DNA of 64,000 bases. Source: Marinobacter sediminum. Its GTDB lineage: Bacteria; Pseudomonadota; Gammaproteobacteria; Pseudomonadales; Oleiphilaceae. The DNA lies in assembly GCF_023657445.1 (NCBI RefSeq), contig NZ_JAGTWY010000001.1:1612001-1676000 (forward strand), given 5' to 3'. The notes under the pieces are model-generated. The model did not search any database and was not told the DNA's origin. It saw only the letters and a program-made list of their open reading frames with translations. Shown piece after piece: positions 21,220-31,317 of the stretch; within the stretch, counting starts at the first letter, position 1, and each line of letters starts with the position of its first letter. A program made the translations under genes and the position numbers.

Positions 21220-22983
21220 ATGGACAACTACCTGCACCGGCAAATCGGAAAACCGGGTCTCTGGAGGCGCTCAGGCCGCTTCTGCGTCATAGCACTGATT
21301 TTCGCTTTTGCCGGCATCCCCCAGGCTTTCGGCCAGGCCATCCTGGAAGGCGAGCGCTTCCACCCGGCTGTCGCAAACCAGGGCATGGTGGCGACCAGCC
21401 ACACCCTGGCGACAGAGGTCGCGCTCAAGGTCCTGAAGGACGGCGGCAATGCCATAGATGCCGCTGTTACTGCGGGTTTTGCGCTCGCGGTGACCCAGCC
21501 TCGCTCCGGCAATATTGGCGGTGGCGGTTTCATGCTCATTTCAAAGGGCGACGGCAGTGACCCGGAGGCCATCGATTATCGGGAAAAAGCCCCCTCAGCA
21601 GCCTCCGAAACCATGTTTCAGGATGACCAGGGCGAGGTCGTGAAGAATCGCAGCCGCTTTACACACCTGGCGGCAGGTGTACCCGGTACGGTGGCCGGAC
21701 TTGCACTGGCACTGGAGAGGCACGGCACCGTATCACTGAAACAGGCACTGTCACCGGCCATCAAGCTGGCCCGGGAAGGATTCATCGTCCCACAACGCTT
21801 CACAGAAGGGCTGGAACAAGCCCGGGACCGGCTGGAACGCTGGCCGGCTACCCGGAGCACTTTCTACAAAGACGATGGCTCTGCCTGGCAGCCCGGAGAG
21901 CGCTTCAGGCAGCCGGACCTTGCGAATACCCTCCAACGTATCTCAGACCAGGGGGTAAAAGGCTTCTATGAGGGTAAAACCGCGCAATTAATCGCGGAAG
22001 AAATGCGTCGCCATGACGGACTGATTAGTGAAGCGGATCTAAAAAACTACCGACCAGTGGTCCGCGCCCCGGTACACGGAACCTATCGCGGACACGATAT
22101 CTACTCCATGTCTCCACCCTCTTCGGGCGGCACGCATATCGTTCAGATCCTGAACATTCTCGAGGGCTACCCGATTACTGAATCAGGCCATAATTCCGCG
22201 GACACCATTCACCTGATGGCCGAGGCCATGAAGCTAGCCTACGCGGACCGTTCGAAGTATCTCGGAGACACCGACTACGTAGATGTGCCCTTACAGGGCC
22301 TGACCAGCAAGGCCTACGCCAAAGAACTCCGTGAAACCATCGACCCGATGCGAGCCCGGCCGTCCGGCGAAATCAAGCCCGGACAGCCAGGCCCCTATGA
22401 AAGCCCCGAAACCACCCACTTCTCCGTTGTGGACAAATGGGGCAACGCGGTATCCAACACCTACACCATCAATTTCAGTTACGGTTCCGGCATCACCGTG
22501 CAGGGCGCCGGCTTCCTGCTCAATAATGAAATGGACGATTTCAGCGCCAAACCAGGCGTGCCCAATGCCTATGGCCTCATTGGCGGTGAAGCCAACAAGG
22601 TAGAGCCCGGAAAACGTATGCTCAGTTCCATGTCGCCGACCATCGTTCGCAAGGACGGAAAGAACTTTCTGGTCACCGGCAGCCCCGGCGGCTCACGGAT
22701 TATCACGACAACCTTGCAGGTGATCATGAATGTGATCGACCATGGTATGAACATCCAGACTGCCGTCAGTGCACCACGCATCCACCACCAATGGCTGCCA
22801 GATGAAATCCGTATTGAACAGGGAATCAGCCCGGATACCGTTCAAATGCTGGAAAAAAGGGGACACAAAGTGGTGAGCCGTTCGGCGATGGGTGCGATTC
22901 AGAGTATTATGATTGGAGAGAACGGCACTGTTTCAGGTGGCGCAGATCCGAGGCGCAGCACTTCCTCGGCAATGGGTTACTGA
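21220..22983 (+). CDS. ggt: Gamma-glutamyltransferase precursor
   Basis: Periplasmic enzyme of 587 residues that cleaves or transfers the gamma-glutamyl group of glutathione. A signal peptide with hydrophobic core FCVIALIFAFAGIP ends near AFGQA. The precursor self-cleaves before the nucleophile Thr398 in TTHFSVVDKWGN. The oxyanion and substrate motif GSPGGSRIITT and the Arg in DYREKAPSAA are present. It stands alone before the YkoF-like gene, with 41 bases between. All expected active-site residues are there, so it should be functional. Confidence 0.96.
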   Translation: MDNYLHRQIGKPGLWRRSGRFCVIALIFAFAGIPQAFGQAILEGERFHPAVANQGMVATSHTLATEVALKVLKDGGNAIDAAVTAGFALAVTQPRSGNIGGGGFMLISKGDGSDPEAIDYREKAPSAASETMFQDDQGEVVKNRSRFTHLAAGVPGTVAGLALALERHGTVSLKQALSPAIKLAREGFIVPQRFTEGLEQARDRLERWPATRSTFYKDDGSAWQPGERFRQPDLANTLQRISDQGVKGFYEGKTAQLIAEEMRRHDGLISEADLKNYRPVVRAPVHGTYRGHDIYSMSPPSSGGTHIVQILNILEGYPITESGHNSADTIHLMAEAMKLAYADRSKYLGDTDYVDVPLQGLTSKAYAKELRETIDPMRARPSGEIKPGQPGPYESPETTHFSVVDKWGNAVSNTYTINFSYGSGITVQGAGFLLNNEMDDFSAKPGVPNAYGLIGGEANKVEPGKRMLSSMSPTIVRKDGKNFLVTGSPGGSRIITTTLQVIMNVIDHGMNIQTAVSAPRIHHQWLPDEIRIEQGISPDTVQMLEKRGHKVVSRSAMGAIQSIMIGENGTVSGGADPRRSTSSAMGY

Positions 22984-23024
22984 CAAGGGCTGTGAATACA
23001 GGGAACGGACAACCGGAGGCATTT

Positions 23025-23273
23025 ATGTATCTGTCAGTGCAATTGAGCTGTTACCCGCTCAATGAGGATTACAAGCAGGCGATCTGGGACCTGATCGCCC
23101 GCCTGGAGGAAACCGGGCTCGAAGTCTATCCCGGGCGCATGAGCACCGAGATCTTCGGTGAATACGACGAGGTGATGAAGGTACTTTCAGACACCATGAA
23201 GTGGTCCTTTGAGACCTATGGGAAAGCCGTCTTCGTGGCGAAAATCATGGAGGGTGACCGGAGACCGAAATGA
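23025..23273 (+). CDS. YkoF-like thiamine/HMP-binding domain protein
   Basis: Small protein of 82 residues. The pattern SVQLSCYPL ... GLEVYPGRMSTEIFGEYDEVM matches the single-domain YkoF/thiamine-binding fold, whose members bind thiamine or hydroxymethylpyrimidine. The role here is unproven. The ATG at 23025 is chosen for its CCGGAGGC ribosome site; a GTG at 22992 would add 11 poorly conserved residues. The gene overlaps the FtsH start by four bases (ATGA), so the two proteins are made together and may work together. Confidence 0.75.
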   Translation: MYLSVQLSCYPLNEDYKQAIWDLIARLEETGLEVYPGRMSTEIFGEYDEVMKVLSDTMKWSFETYGKAVFVAKIMEGDRRPK

Positions 23274-25177
23274 CAGCACCTACCAACCCCCAGGATCAGA
23301 AGCCCACGGGCAACCAGCAGCCGGCAATCCCCAGCCAGTATTCATTCCTCTGGCTCAGTGCCGCCATTTTCCTGATGGTGCTCTGGATCCAGGACAGTGG
23401 ACAGCCAAGGCTTCATGAACTCGCCTACTCAGAGTTCAAGACCGCCGTTGCCAACGATCAGGTGAAAGAAGTCACCCTGAAAGAAGAAACCATCAATGGC
23501 CTGTTCAGCGACAGCGGCGCGGCCTCTTTCAGTTCCGACGACGCCTCGGGAGTCACTAGTCCGGCATTTCACACCATTCGTCCTCCCATGGAAGATGCCT
23601 CACTGCTGGACCTTCTTGAAGACCGCCAGGTAACCATCAGGGCAACGCCGTCCGGACTACCCTGGTGGCAAGAGATGATTCGGGGCTTCCTGCCCTGGAT
23701 TTTGCTGCTGGCGCTGATGTTCTGGTTCTGGGGTGCCGCTCAGAAGCGTATGACCCAGGGCGGAGGACCGTTCGATTTCGGAAAATCCAAGGCCCGCAGG
23801 GCGCGCAAGGAAACCTCCACCACAACACTGGATGACGTTGCCGGCATCGAGTCGGCCAAGCGGGAAATCACGGAAATCATCGATTTCCTCAAAACCCCGG
23901 AAAAATTCCGGGCCCTGGGCGCTGTCATGCCCAAGGGCATCCTCCTGGTCGGCCCGCCGGGTACCGGCAAGACCCTTTTGGCCAGAGCCATTGCCGGCGA
24001 GGCGGAGGTGCCTTTCTTCAGTATCAGCGCGTCTGAATTCATTGAAATGTTCGTCGGTGTCGGTGCATCCCGGGTCCGCGATATGTTTCAGAATGCGCGA
24101 AAAGAGGCCCCGGCACTCATTTTTATCGATGAACTGGATGCCATCGGTCGCTCACGTGGCGCCGGCCTCGGCGGTGGGCACGACGAACGGGAGCAGACCC
24201 TGAACCAGATCCTGACGGAGATGGATGGTTTTGAAGCTTACGAGAACATCCTTGTGCTGGCTGCAACCAACCGGCCGGACGTGCTCGACAGCGCCCTGCT
24301 CCGCCCCGGCCGTTTTGATCGAAAGATCACTCTCGGCCTCCCGCATAAAGAGGCCCGGGAAGCCATTCTGAAGGTACATGTGCGCAAGGTGCCTCTGGGG
24401 GCAGATGTAAACCTTGAGCAGCTCGCTGCCCGCACCATCGGTTTTTCCGGTGCCGACCTGAAAAACCTGGTGAATGAATCAGCGCTGACGGCTGCCCGCG
24501 AAAACCTCCAGGAGGTCAATGCCCACTGCTTTGATGTGGCCAGGGACCGGATCATTCTGGGCGAGGAAAGTGATGCCCACCTGAACCCGGAGGAACGGGA
24601 AGCAGTGGCCTACCATGAATGCGGGCACGCCATCATGGCGTACTACCTGCCAAAGGCTGACCCGCTCACCAAAATCACCATTATTCCCCACGGTATGGCA
24701 ATGGGCGTCACGGAACAGACGCCGAGGGAAGACCGCTATAATTATACCGAAAGCTACCTGAAGGACCGCATCAAGGTGATGCTTGGCGGCCGGTCGGCTG
24801 AGAAACTCATCTATGGCGAGGTCAGCACCGGTGCCCAGAACGATCTCAAGGAAGCTACCACGCTGATTCGCCGCATGATTGGCCAATGGGGCATGAGCGA
24901 AAAGATCGGCCCTCTTGGTCTGACCATTGGTGAAGAGCACGTCTTTCTTGGCCGCGAAATGGGCTTGCCCAGGGAATTCAGTGAGAAGATGGCAGAACTG
25001 ATCGACGGCGAAATCCAGTCACAGCTTCTGGCGCTGGAGAAGGCTACCATCGACTTCCTGAGTGAACACCGTGACCAGCTTAAAGCTCTCACAAAGGCAG
25101 TCCTGAAACAGGAAACCCTGTCATCCGAAGAAATAGAAGAGGTCCTGCGGAAGGAGGACGCCCGGAAGATTGCCTGA
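23270..25177 (+). CDS. ftsH: ATP-dependent zinc metalloprotease FtsH (probable second copy)
   Basis: Membrane AAA protease of 635 residues. Two transmembrane segments (about 25-41 and 139-155) flank a periplasmic region. The AAA module has Walker A GPPGTGKT (228-235), Walker [11 protein letters not shown] and the SRH RPGRFDR. The zinc site HECGH is at 449-453. The context is not the usual rrmJ-ftsH-folP locus, so I infer a paralogue of the housekeeping FtsH. It is translationally coupled to the YkoF-like gene and converges on a minus-strand stress operon (Lon-like, Usp, ZIP). Confidence 0.92.
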   Translation: MTAPTNPQDQKPTGNQQPAIPSQYSFLWLSAAIFLMVLWIQDSGQPRLHELAYSEFKTAVANDQVKEVTLKEETINGLFSDSGAASFSSDDASGVTSPAFHTIRPPMEDASLLDLLEDRQVTIRATPSGLPWWQEMIRGFLPWILLLALMFWFWGAAQKRMTQGGGPFDFGKSKARRARKETSTTTLDDVAGIESAKREITEIIDFLKTPEKFRALGAVMPKGILLVGPPGTGKTLLARAIAGEAEVPFFSISASEFIEMFVGVGASRVRDMFQNARKEAPALIFIDELDAIGRSRGAGLGGGHDEREQTLNQILTEMDGFEAYENILVLAATNRPDVLDSALLRPGRFDRKITLGLPHKEAREAILKVHVRKVPLGADVNLEQLAARTIGFSGADLKNLVNESALTAARENLQEVNAHCFDVARDRIILGEESDAHLNPEEREAVAYHECGHAIMAYYLPKADPLTKITIIPHGMAMGVTEQTPREDRYNYTESYLKDRIKVMLGGRSAEKLIYGEVSTGAQNDLKEATTLIRRMIGQWGMSEKIGPLGLTIGEEHVFLGREMGLPREFSEKMAELIDGEIQSQLLALEKATIDFLSEHRDQLKALTKAVLKQETLSSEEIEEVLRKEDARKIA

Positions 25178-25198
25178 CCGCCTATGCAGCAAGGGTGC

Positions 25199-25924
25199 TC
25201 AGACGTGGGTAACCAGGTCGTGGCTGAACAATGCCAGACAGAACCCGATAACTGCGCCCAGTGGCGGCCCCCAGTGCCGGTCAAGCCGGCCCTGGGGAGC
25301 GATATCCTGAAAAATCAGATAAAGAATGCCGCCCGATGCCACCAACATGATGATACCAAGAATAAATTGATGCCCGGACAGGAAGAAATAGCCCAGGAGC
25401 CCTGCCAGGGGTCCCGCCAGAACGAGACTACCCATGAACACCAGGGTTTTGCGCGACGTATAGCCCGGACGCTCCCGTAACTCACGGTAAGCATTGAAAC
25501 CCTCCGGCAGGTTCTGCAAGGCAATCAGCAACGCGAGTAACGATGCGATTCCCGGGTTAACCACGACCAGTCCCCCGAGCGCCGCGGCTTCCGGCACGAA
25601 ATCAAGCATCAGGCCCATCAACTGCGGCGATTCCCGCCGCCGTAACCCGAGTATTCGCTCCACTGCAAAGAAAAGAATCCCACCGGCCACGATGGCTGGA
25701 ATGGCCAACAACGAATCGCCAACGGCTTCCTGCCCTTGGGGCACCAGAACAACCACAACAGCGCCAAGAAGAATCCCGCCCCCAAAGGCGATCAGGAAAT
25801 GCCGGAACTCCTGTTCCAGCCAGTTAGGACTTATCCGCTCTACGCTCGCCAGCAAGCCACCCAATGGGATGCAGGCACCCGCAAATACTGTCAGACCGAC
25901 AATGTACAAAACATCCAGAATCAT
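25199..25924 (-). CDS. ZIP family metal transporter
   Basis: Membrane protein of 241 residues with about eight hydrophobic helices. The ZIP metal path is visible in helix 4 (LDFVPEAAALGG) and helix 5 (ALQNLPEGFNAYRE), where the conserved Pro-Glu and Asn residues bind Zn2+ or another divalent ion. ZIP proteins usually bring metal into the cytoplasm. The ATG at 25924 follows a modest GGCGG; a TTG one codon earlier is less likely. It lies 44 bases downstream of the universal stress gene and is probably the last gene of that operon. Confidence 0.88.
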   Translation of the reverse strand: MILDVLYIVGLTVFAGACIPLGGLLASVERISPNWLEQEFRHFLIAFGGGILLGAVVVVLVPQGQEAVGDSLLAIPAIVAGGILFFAVERILGLRRRESPQLMGLMLDFVPEAAALGGLVVVNPGIASLLALLIALQNLPEGFNAYRELRERPGYTSRKTLVFMGSLVLAGPLAGLLGYFFLSGHQFILGIIMLVASGGILYLIFQDIAPQGRLDRHWGPPLGAVIGFCLALFSHDLVTHV

Positions 25925-25968
25925 CAAAACCGCCTGGGATCAAAACTAAGCAGGAGGCACCTGTAATA

Positions 25969-26856
25969 TCAGGGCGTCACCGTAACAGGGAGACTGAGCG
26001 CCGCTAGAAATGGTTCTGCACCCGGTTCCGCGAGGAGCGTCGATTCCCGACTGATCACCAGTTGGGAGGCACCCTCTTCCCGCAAGACCCGGGCAACCGT
26101 ACCAGGGTCTCTATCAGGCACCATCCGCAACCGCGTGCCTGCCCCGAGTATATCCAGATCACGCTTGATGGCTTCAAGCCGCTCAGGGGCCGGCTTGCCG
26201 TCAGCACCCAGAAGAATCGTAACTGGCTGGTGATAATACCGTGAGATCTCCGCAGCAGCCAATGCGGCCCGATGATTTGCCTCATCATGGTCATTCAGAA
26301 AAACGACCACCCGGTCTTTCGAAAGCAGCTCATGTTCACACCACAGCAACACCCGCCCCGGTGACTGCCGAATCAGCCCCCGAGCAGTAGAACCCAGGCG
26401 ACTACCAGACGAGGAAGACCAACCGGCACGGCCTAGCACCAGGAGATCTTCCGGGCCAGTGAGCGCCAGCACCTCATCAATCACACGACCACGCGCGATA
26501 CTGAGCGCCTGCCTGCCTCCGCTGTGCTTAACTGCGCGGGCCAGGGCGGCACGCGCCCGTTCAGCCACGCCCCGCATGCGCTGCTCAAGGATTTCCTGAT
26601 CAAAAGGACGGCTAATCCCGGACGCCGAGCCAACCTCCCTGGAAAAGCCATACCCGGCACTGCGCACCAGGTTTAACTCCTCAACGAACACACCCAGAAC
26701 GTCGGCTCCACGTTTTCCGGCGATATCTGCAGCGGCCTCCAGGGCCGCATAGCTCATCCGCGAACCGTCAATCAGGACCAGGACACGTCCACGACCGTTA
26801 ATGGATTCTTCAGCCCTGGCGGGATCAGTCACGGCCCTTGTCTCCGTTACTGTCAC
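25969..26856 (-). CDS. Universal stress protein, two tandem Usp domains
   Basis: Protein of 295 residues. The first half begins with the Usp strand RVLVLIDGSRMSYAALEAA and includes VLGRAGWSSSSGSRLGSTARGL, close to the ATP-binding GxxGxxxxxxxGS motif. The second half (from DRVVVFLNDHDEANHRAA) is a degenerate second Usp fold. The start is probably GTG at 26856, with GGAGGA 4 bases upstream, inside the end of the Lon-like gene; GTG at 26832 is an alternative. The overlap implies translational coupling to the protease. The protein may sense or buffer stress signals for that protease, which is inference only. Confidence 0.8.
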   Translation of the reverse strand: MTVTETRAVTDPARAEESINGRGRVLVLIDGSRMSYAALEAAADIAGKRGADVLGVFVEELNLVRSAGYGFSREVGSASGISRPFDQEILEQRMRGVAERARAALARAVKHSGGRQALSIARGRVIDEVLALTGPEDLLVLGRAGWSSSSGSRLGSTARGLIRQSPGRVLLWCEHELLSKDRVVVFLNDHDEANHRAALAAAEISRYYHQPVTILLGADGKPAPERLEAIKRDLDILGAGTRLRMVPDRDPGTVARVLREEGASQLVISRESTLLAEPGAEPFLAALSLPVTVTP

Positions 26857-29227
26857 TGTTTCCTCCGTTATCGTCTCGCTTCTTGCTGACTTCGGCAAAC
26901 CGCGACAGGCGATCAGCCACGGCCCGGTTGAAGGATGCCTCCGGGAACTCGCCCTCGTCATTCGGGTCGCCAGCCTCCATGCCGGTCAGGAGTTCAATCA
27001 CCTGATTGATATCCGAAACCGGGTAAATGCTGAAATCTCCATCGGCAATGGCCTTGCGAACATCCGCTTTCAGCATCAGGTGTTCCACATTGCTGGCCGG
27101 TAAAAGCACTCCATGACCGCGAACGATTCCAGCCTCGCGACAAACATCAAAAAAGCCTTCAATTTTTTCGTTAACACCACCGACCGCCTGCACCTCGCCA
27201 TGCTGGTTCATGGAGCCGGTAACAGCGAACGTCTGGCGCAGCGGTATACGGCTGATAGCCGACAGCAGAACACACGTCTCTGCGATGGAAGCGGAATCCC
27301 CTTCTACGCCGCCGTAGGACTGCTCGAAAGCCAGACTGGCCGACAGGGACAATTCCCCATCGCCCGCATATCGGCTGGCCAGGAAGCGGGAAAGAATCAT
27401 CACCGCCTTGCTGTGAATAGGGCCGCCCAGTTTGGCCTCCCGTTCAATGTCAACGACCTGCCCTTTTCCCGGCCGGGCGGTCGCCGTGATTCGTGTCGGC
27501 TGACCAAACATGGAAGCGCCGATTTTCAGCACCGACAACCCATTCACCTGCCCAACCGTTTCACCTTCGGTAGCAATTATCACGATGCCCCGGTGTATCT
27601 GTTCACGGCTTCGTTCGCGAATCCGGCTGGCCCGGTATTCCCGTTCATCAATGGCTTGCTGAATGTGGCCAACCTCCATCGTGCCGGCACCTGAACGATC
27701 CGCCCAATGATCGGCCTCGCTGATAAGGTCTCGCAGCACCCGGTCATGGGCGGTGAGTTTGCGCTGATCCGCTGCCAGCCGGCTCGCGTGTTCGATCAAC
27801 CTTGCCACCGCATCCCGGCCAAGCGGCCGGCACTTCAGGTTGCGTGCCATGGTCGCAATCATGCGTGCATACAGGTCATAGCAACCATCATCCCGGTTGA
27901 GATCATCTTCGAAGTCCGCCTCAACCTTGAACAGGTCCAGAAAATCCTGATCGTAATGGGACAGCAGGTAATACAACATCCGGTCACCCAGCAGCACTAC
28001 CTTGACCGACACCGGAATGGGTTCCGGCTGCAGGCTCACCGTGCTCGCCAACCCATACAGACGCTCCAGGGATTCAATACGGATCTCACCGGAAAACAGA
28101 ATGCGTTTAAGGCTCTCCCATGCCAACGGCTGGGTCAGTATCCGGCGGGCATCGATAATCAGGTAACCACCATTGGCCCGGTGAACTGAACCACCCTTGA
28201 TCAAGGTGAAATCGGTGTACAGTGTGCCTTGCCGGGCCCGATGCTCAATCTGGCCCGCCAGATGCTGATGGTTTGGCAGATCCTCGTAAATGACTGGCGC
28301 ACCCACCGTTTCCGCGTTGTCCACCAGCAAGTTGACCTTGTAGCGACCAAGCAGGCCACTGGGCGGCCCGTTTTCGCTGTCCTGAAACGCTTCAGCGTGT
28401 TCGACCACATCCTCACGGACAGCATCGAGGTGGTCGACTACCTCGGGCAGGTGCCGCCATTTTTCCCGAAGTTCTCCAATGGGACCACCCAGGGCGAGCT
28501 GCACCATCTCTTCATTCAGCGCATGAACTCGCTCCCGGACTTCCTTTCGCAACCGCGGAATCTGCTGAATGGTCTGCTGAAGCTTCTTTTGCAGCTCTTC
28601 TACCTTGGACTCGACCAGCTCCTTCTCTTCGTCAGAAAACGTCTTGTAGTCATCCGGATCAATCACCTCGCCATCCCGCTTGGGTGCAAAGGTAAAACCA
28701 GCGGGTGTGGTAACCATGGCGATGTTATTGCGATTCGCCTCTTCCTGAATATCAAACAAGCCCTCATGCTGTCGCTTGGCCATTTCCTCCTGCAATTCCT
28801 GCAACCTTGCCTGATACTCTTCGCTCTCAAACGTCGCAGGTATGGCTGTGCGCAACTCTGACGCCAGGTCACTCATATCCTTCTTGAGCTGCTGCCCCTC
28901 CCCTGCAGGCAACTGAATTGCCCGGGGACGGTCAGAGAACTGGAAGTTGTACACGTGGCACCAGTCAAACGGCACGGGCTGCCTTGCAGCATGTTGTGAC
29001 AGGAACCGCTCGACCAGCTCATGCTTACCCGCACCGGAAGGCCCAAGCACAAAAAGATTAAAGCCATCCGCCTGCATACTTGCGCCAAACTCCAGTGCCC
29101 GCAGCACACGCTCCTGACCGCAAGGAATGTCGAGATCCTCCAGAGAGTCGGTGGTATCGAAGTCCAGTTGGTCCAACGGGCACCGGTGGTATACCTGATC
29201 AACGGTCAGTGGTGCGGGTAGTGTCAT
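26825..29227 (-). CDS. Lon-like ATP-dependent protease (AAA_32/YcbZ type)
   Basis: Protein of 800 residues. An N-terminal ATPase has the P-loop GPSGAGKH (62-69), with a long coiled-coil insertion (about 120-270) inside the AAA part. The C-terminal Lon protease domain has the catalytic dyad Ser645 (EGDSASIAE) and Lys688 (GGVNEKIEG). This is the shorter, non-classical Lon family; substrates are mostly unknown. The ATG at 29227 follows GGAGG at 7 bases. The P-loop ends Lys-His rather than Lys-Thr/Ser, which may be normal for the family. It is the first gene of the Lon-Usp-ZIP operon. Confidence 0.9.
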   Translation of the reverse strand: MTLPAPLTVDQVYHRCPLDQLDFDTTDSLEDLDIPCGQERVLRALEFGASMQADGFNLFVLGPSGAGKHELVERFLSQHAARQPVPFDWCHVYNFQFSDRPRAIQLPAGEGQQLKKDMSDLASELRTAIPATFESEEYQARLQELQEEMAKRQHEGLFDIQEEANRNNIAMVTTPAGFTFAPKRDGEVIDPDDYKTFSDEEKELVESKVEELQKKLQQTIQQIPRLRKEVRERVHALNEEMVQLALGGPIGELREKWRHLPEVVDHLDAVREDVVEHAEAFQDSENGPPSGLLGRYKVNLLVDNAETVGAPVIYEDLPNHQHLAGQIEHRARQGTLYTDFTLIKGGSVHRANGGYLIIDARRILTQPLAWESLKRILFSGEIRIESLERLYGLASTVSLQPEPIPVSVKVVLLGDRMLYYLLSHYDQDFLDLFKVEADFEDDLNRDDGCYDLYARMIATMARNLKCRPLGRDAVARLIEHASRLAADQRKLTAHDRVLRDLISEADHWADRSGAGTMEVGHIQQAIDEREYRASRIRERSREQIHRGIVIIATEGETVGQVNGLSVLKIGASMFGQPTRITATARPGKGQVVDIEREAKLGGPIHSKAVMILSRFLASRYAGDGELSLSASLAFEQSYGGVEGDSASIAETCVLLSAISRIPLRQTFAVTGSMNQHGEVQAVGGVNEKIEGFFDVCREAGIVRGHGVLLPASNVEHLMLKADVRKAIADGDFSIYPVSDINQVIELLTGMEAGDPNDEGEFPEASFNRAVADRLSRFAEVSKKRDDNGGNSDSNGDKGRD

Positions 29228-29339
29228 CAATTCCCTCCTGATGAATGCCTGGCAGCAAATGAAACTGCGCCGGATTTACCCCAAGAATAGACCACGGGAG
29301 CGTTTTCTGGATGGGTATGGAAACCAGGCGCGTGTCATT

Positions 29340-29525
29340 CCGTATGGCGTGGGTGCAGTAAACGTAGAATTAGTACTTCACAAATACAAAAGAAAAACGA
29401 AATCGTTATCTATTATTTAATAAAAACACGAAATATAATAACAAACTTAATTAAATTAAATATCGATAATCAAAAATCACACTTACAATATTTTAATGAA
29501 CCTTTTTATGTATATTTCGTCTTAG
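29340..29525. other. AT-rich intergenic patch upstream of the DUF2202 gene
   Basis: The gap 29228-29569 holds no gene. From about 29360 to 29525 it becomes strikingly A+T rich, with many short A and T tracts (for example TTAATTAAATTAAATATCG), unlike the GC-rich surroundings. This could be a bent promoter or silencer-binding region, or a trace of acquired DNA. I see several possible -10 hexamers but cannot single out a promoter. Confidence 0.6.
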
Positions 29526-29569
29526 TGTTAAATCCAGGTTCGAATACTACCTGCCTAGAAGAGGTCCTT

Positions 29570-30214
29570 ATGAAAACACAACCCATAATCACTGCAGCAC
29601 TCATCAGTTCCCTGTTTTTTAGTGGCGCTGCAATGGCTGCGGGCAGCCCTGAACGTGATGGTGGCAAAGGTGATGCAGTAGCATCCACCGACTTAACCAC
29701 CATCGAAACGAGTGATCTTCAATTCATGCGTGAAGAAGAGAAACTCGCCAGAGATGTTTATTTAACCATGGATCAATACTGGGGCGATCAAACACAGGTT
29801 TTTGCGAAAATCGCGCTTTCTGAAGAAACCCATACCAGCACCATTGATTATTTACTTGAAAAGTTCGACGTTGAAGATCCTGTATTAAACGACACTATAG
29901 GTGTATTTACCAACGAAGAGTTACAGGCGCTTTATAATGAGCTTACCGCGAAGGGAAAGAACTCACTTATTGACGGCCTGCATGTCGGAGGCCTGATTGA
30001 AGAAAAAGATATGAGAGATATTCTGGCGGCGATCAATCAAACCGACGAGCGCGCCATCATACTCGCCTACTCCAACCTGCTGGACGGCTCCAAAAGCCAC
30101 CTCAGGGCGTTTGTTACAGTGATCGAAGCCCAGGGGCTGATGTATGAGGCTCAGATTCTGGATCCGGAGGAGGTTGAACTCATTCTTGATGATGAAAGCC
30201 AGGTAGAAGACTAA
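29570..30214 (+). CDS. Exported DUF2202 (ferritin-like) protein
   Basis: Protein of 214 residues. The signal peptide MKTQPIITAALISSLFFSGAAMA is followed by a helical domain with REEEKLARDVYLTM, SEETHTSTIDYLLEKF and KSHLRAFVTVIE. The regularly placed Glu and His residues are typical of DUF2202, a ferritin-like four-helix family that could bind iron or another metal. Its function is not established. The ATG at 29570 has GAGG 6 bases upstream. It is monocistronic, ending in a strong terminator. Codon use is slightly more A+T rich than its neighbours. Confidence 0.85.
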   Translation: MKTQPIITAALISSLFFSGAAMAAGSPERDGGKGDAVASTDLTTIETSDLQFMREEEKLARDVYLTMDQYWGDQTQVFAKIALSEETHTSTIDYLLEKFDVEDPVLNDTIGVFTNEELQALYNELTAKGKNSLIDGLHVGGLIEEKDMRDILAAINQTDERAIILAYSNLLDGSKSHLRAFVTVIEAQGLMYEAQILDPEEVELILDDESQVED

Positions 30215-30233
30215 TCCCCCGGCGTTAAGTCAT

Positions 30234-30264
30234 AAAAAAACGGCAGCCAATGGCTGCCGTTTTC
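30234..30264. terminator. Bidirectional terminator between DUF2202 and yghU-like genes
   Basis: CGGCAGCCA pairs with TGGCTGCCG (30241-30259), with seven A residues before and TTTT after. It can end transcription from the plus-strand DUF2202 gene and from the convergent glutathione transferase gene. Confidence 0.88.
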
Positions 30265-30286
30265 ATTCGCTCGCGGTACTCGTACC

Positions 30287-31168
30287 TCAGGAATGCCCAA
30301 GAATGGCCGCAAGTTTATCCTGAGTTTTGTTTTCAAAGTCACTGGCATCGTGGCGCTCGTGCAGCTGCCTCTCAGGCTCGCCCCAGGTACGGTTTACCAT
30401 ACGGCCCCGTTGCACAGCCGGGCGTTTGGCAATCTCGTCGGCCCAACGAATCACGTTCGTGTAGGACTCAGCTTCAAGGAATTCTGCAGCGTCGTATACC
30501 TTGTTCTTTACCAGTGCGCCGTACCAGGGCCAGATTGCCATATCCGCAATGGTGTACTCATCACCGGCAATGTAGCGATTGTTCGCCAACTGCCTGTCCA
30601 GTACATCCAGCTGCCGCTTGACCTCCATGGCGTAGCGATTGATCGGGTATTCATAATTTTCAGGCGCATAAGCGTAAAAGTGGCCAAAGCCACCGCCCAG
30701 AAGGGGCGCGCTGCCCATCTGCCAGAACAGCCAATTCATGGTTTCTGTCCGGCCGGCAATGTCTTTCGGCAGGAAGGCACCGAACTTCTCTGCCAGATAC
30801 AACAGAATAGAACCGGACTCGAATACACGAACGGCAGGATCACCACTCCGGTCCAGCAACGCTGGAATCTTGGAATTCGGGTTTAGCTCAACAAAGCCGC
30901 TGCCAAACTGTTCACCGTCTTTAATCCGGACCGGGTAAGCATCGTACTCCGCGCCCTCAAATCCCCTGGCCAGTAATTCCTCAAGCATTACAGTGACTTT
31001 CACACCATTCGGTGTAGCCAGTGAATAGAGCTGTAACGGATGCTTCCCGGCAGGAAGTTCTTTGTCATGGGTAGGGCCGGCAATCGGGCGATTGATGCTA
31101 GCGAAGGCGCCACCGCTCTCGGACTCCCATTTCCAGACCTTGGGCGGAGTATAGGTCGGGTCGCTCAT
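30287..31168 (-). CDS. yghU: Glutathione S-transferase family disulfide-bond oxidoreductase (YghU type)
   Basis: Protein of 293 residues. The N-terminal extension (YTPPKVWKWE, SINRPIAGPTHDKELP) and SLATPNGVKVTVMLEEL are characteristic of YghU/YfcG-like Nu-class transferases, which bind two glutathiones and reduce disulfides. The thioredoxin fold shows NPNSKIPAL and ESGSILLYLAEK; the helical C-terminal domain has YTIADMAIWPW. It is monocistronic and ends at the shared terminator. Confidence 0.9.
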   Translation of the reverse strand: MSDPTYTPPKVWKWESESGGAFASINRPIAGPTHDKELPAGKHPLQLYSLATPNGVKVTVMLEELLARGFEGAEYDAYPVRIKDGEQFGSGFVELNPNSKIPALLDRSGDPAVRVFESGSILLYLAEKFGAFLPKDIAGRTETMNWLFWQMGSAPLLGGGFGHFYAYAPENYEYPINRYAMEVKRQLDVLDRQLANNRYIAGDEYTIADMAIWPWYGALVKNKVYDAAEFLEAESYTNVIRWADEIAKRPAVQRGRMVNRTWGEPERQLHERHDASDFENKTQDKLAAILGHS

Positions 31169-31317
31169 AGCTGTGCTCTCTCCTTCGGTTAAAAACAGGA
31201 CCGATGCAACTGCATCAGAAAATAACCGTGTTTGTTACGCGCTTTATCGCAAAACGGGTTCATTGTTCTCCTACACGTTGGGGCACTGTGTCATAAGGCA
31301 AGGGTTGAGAGGTTCGT

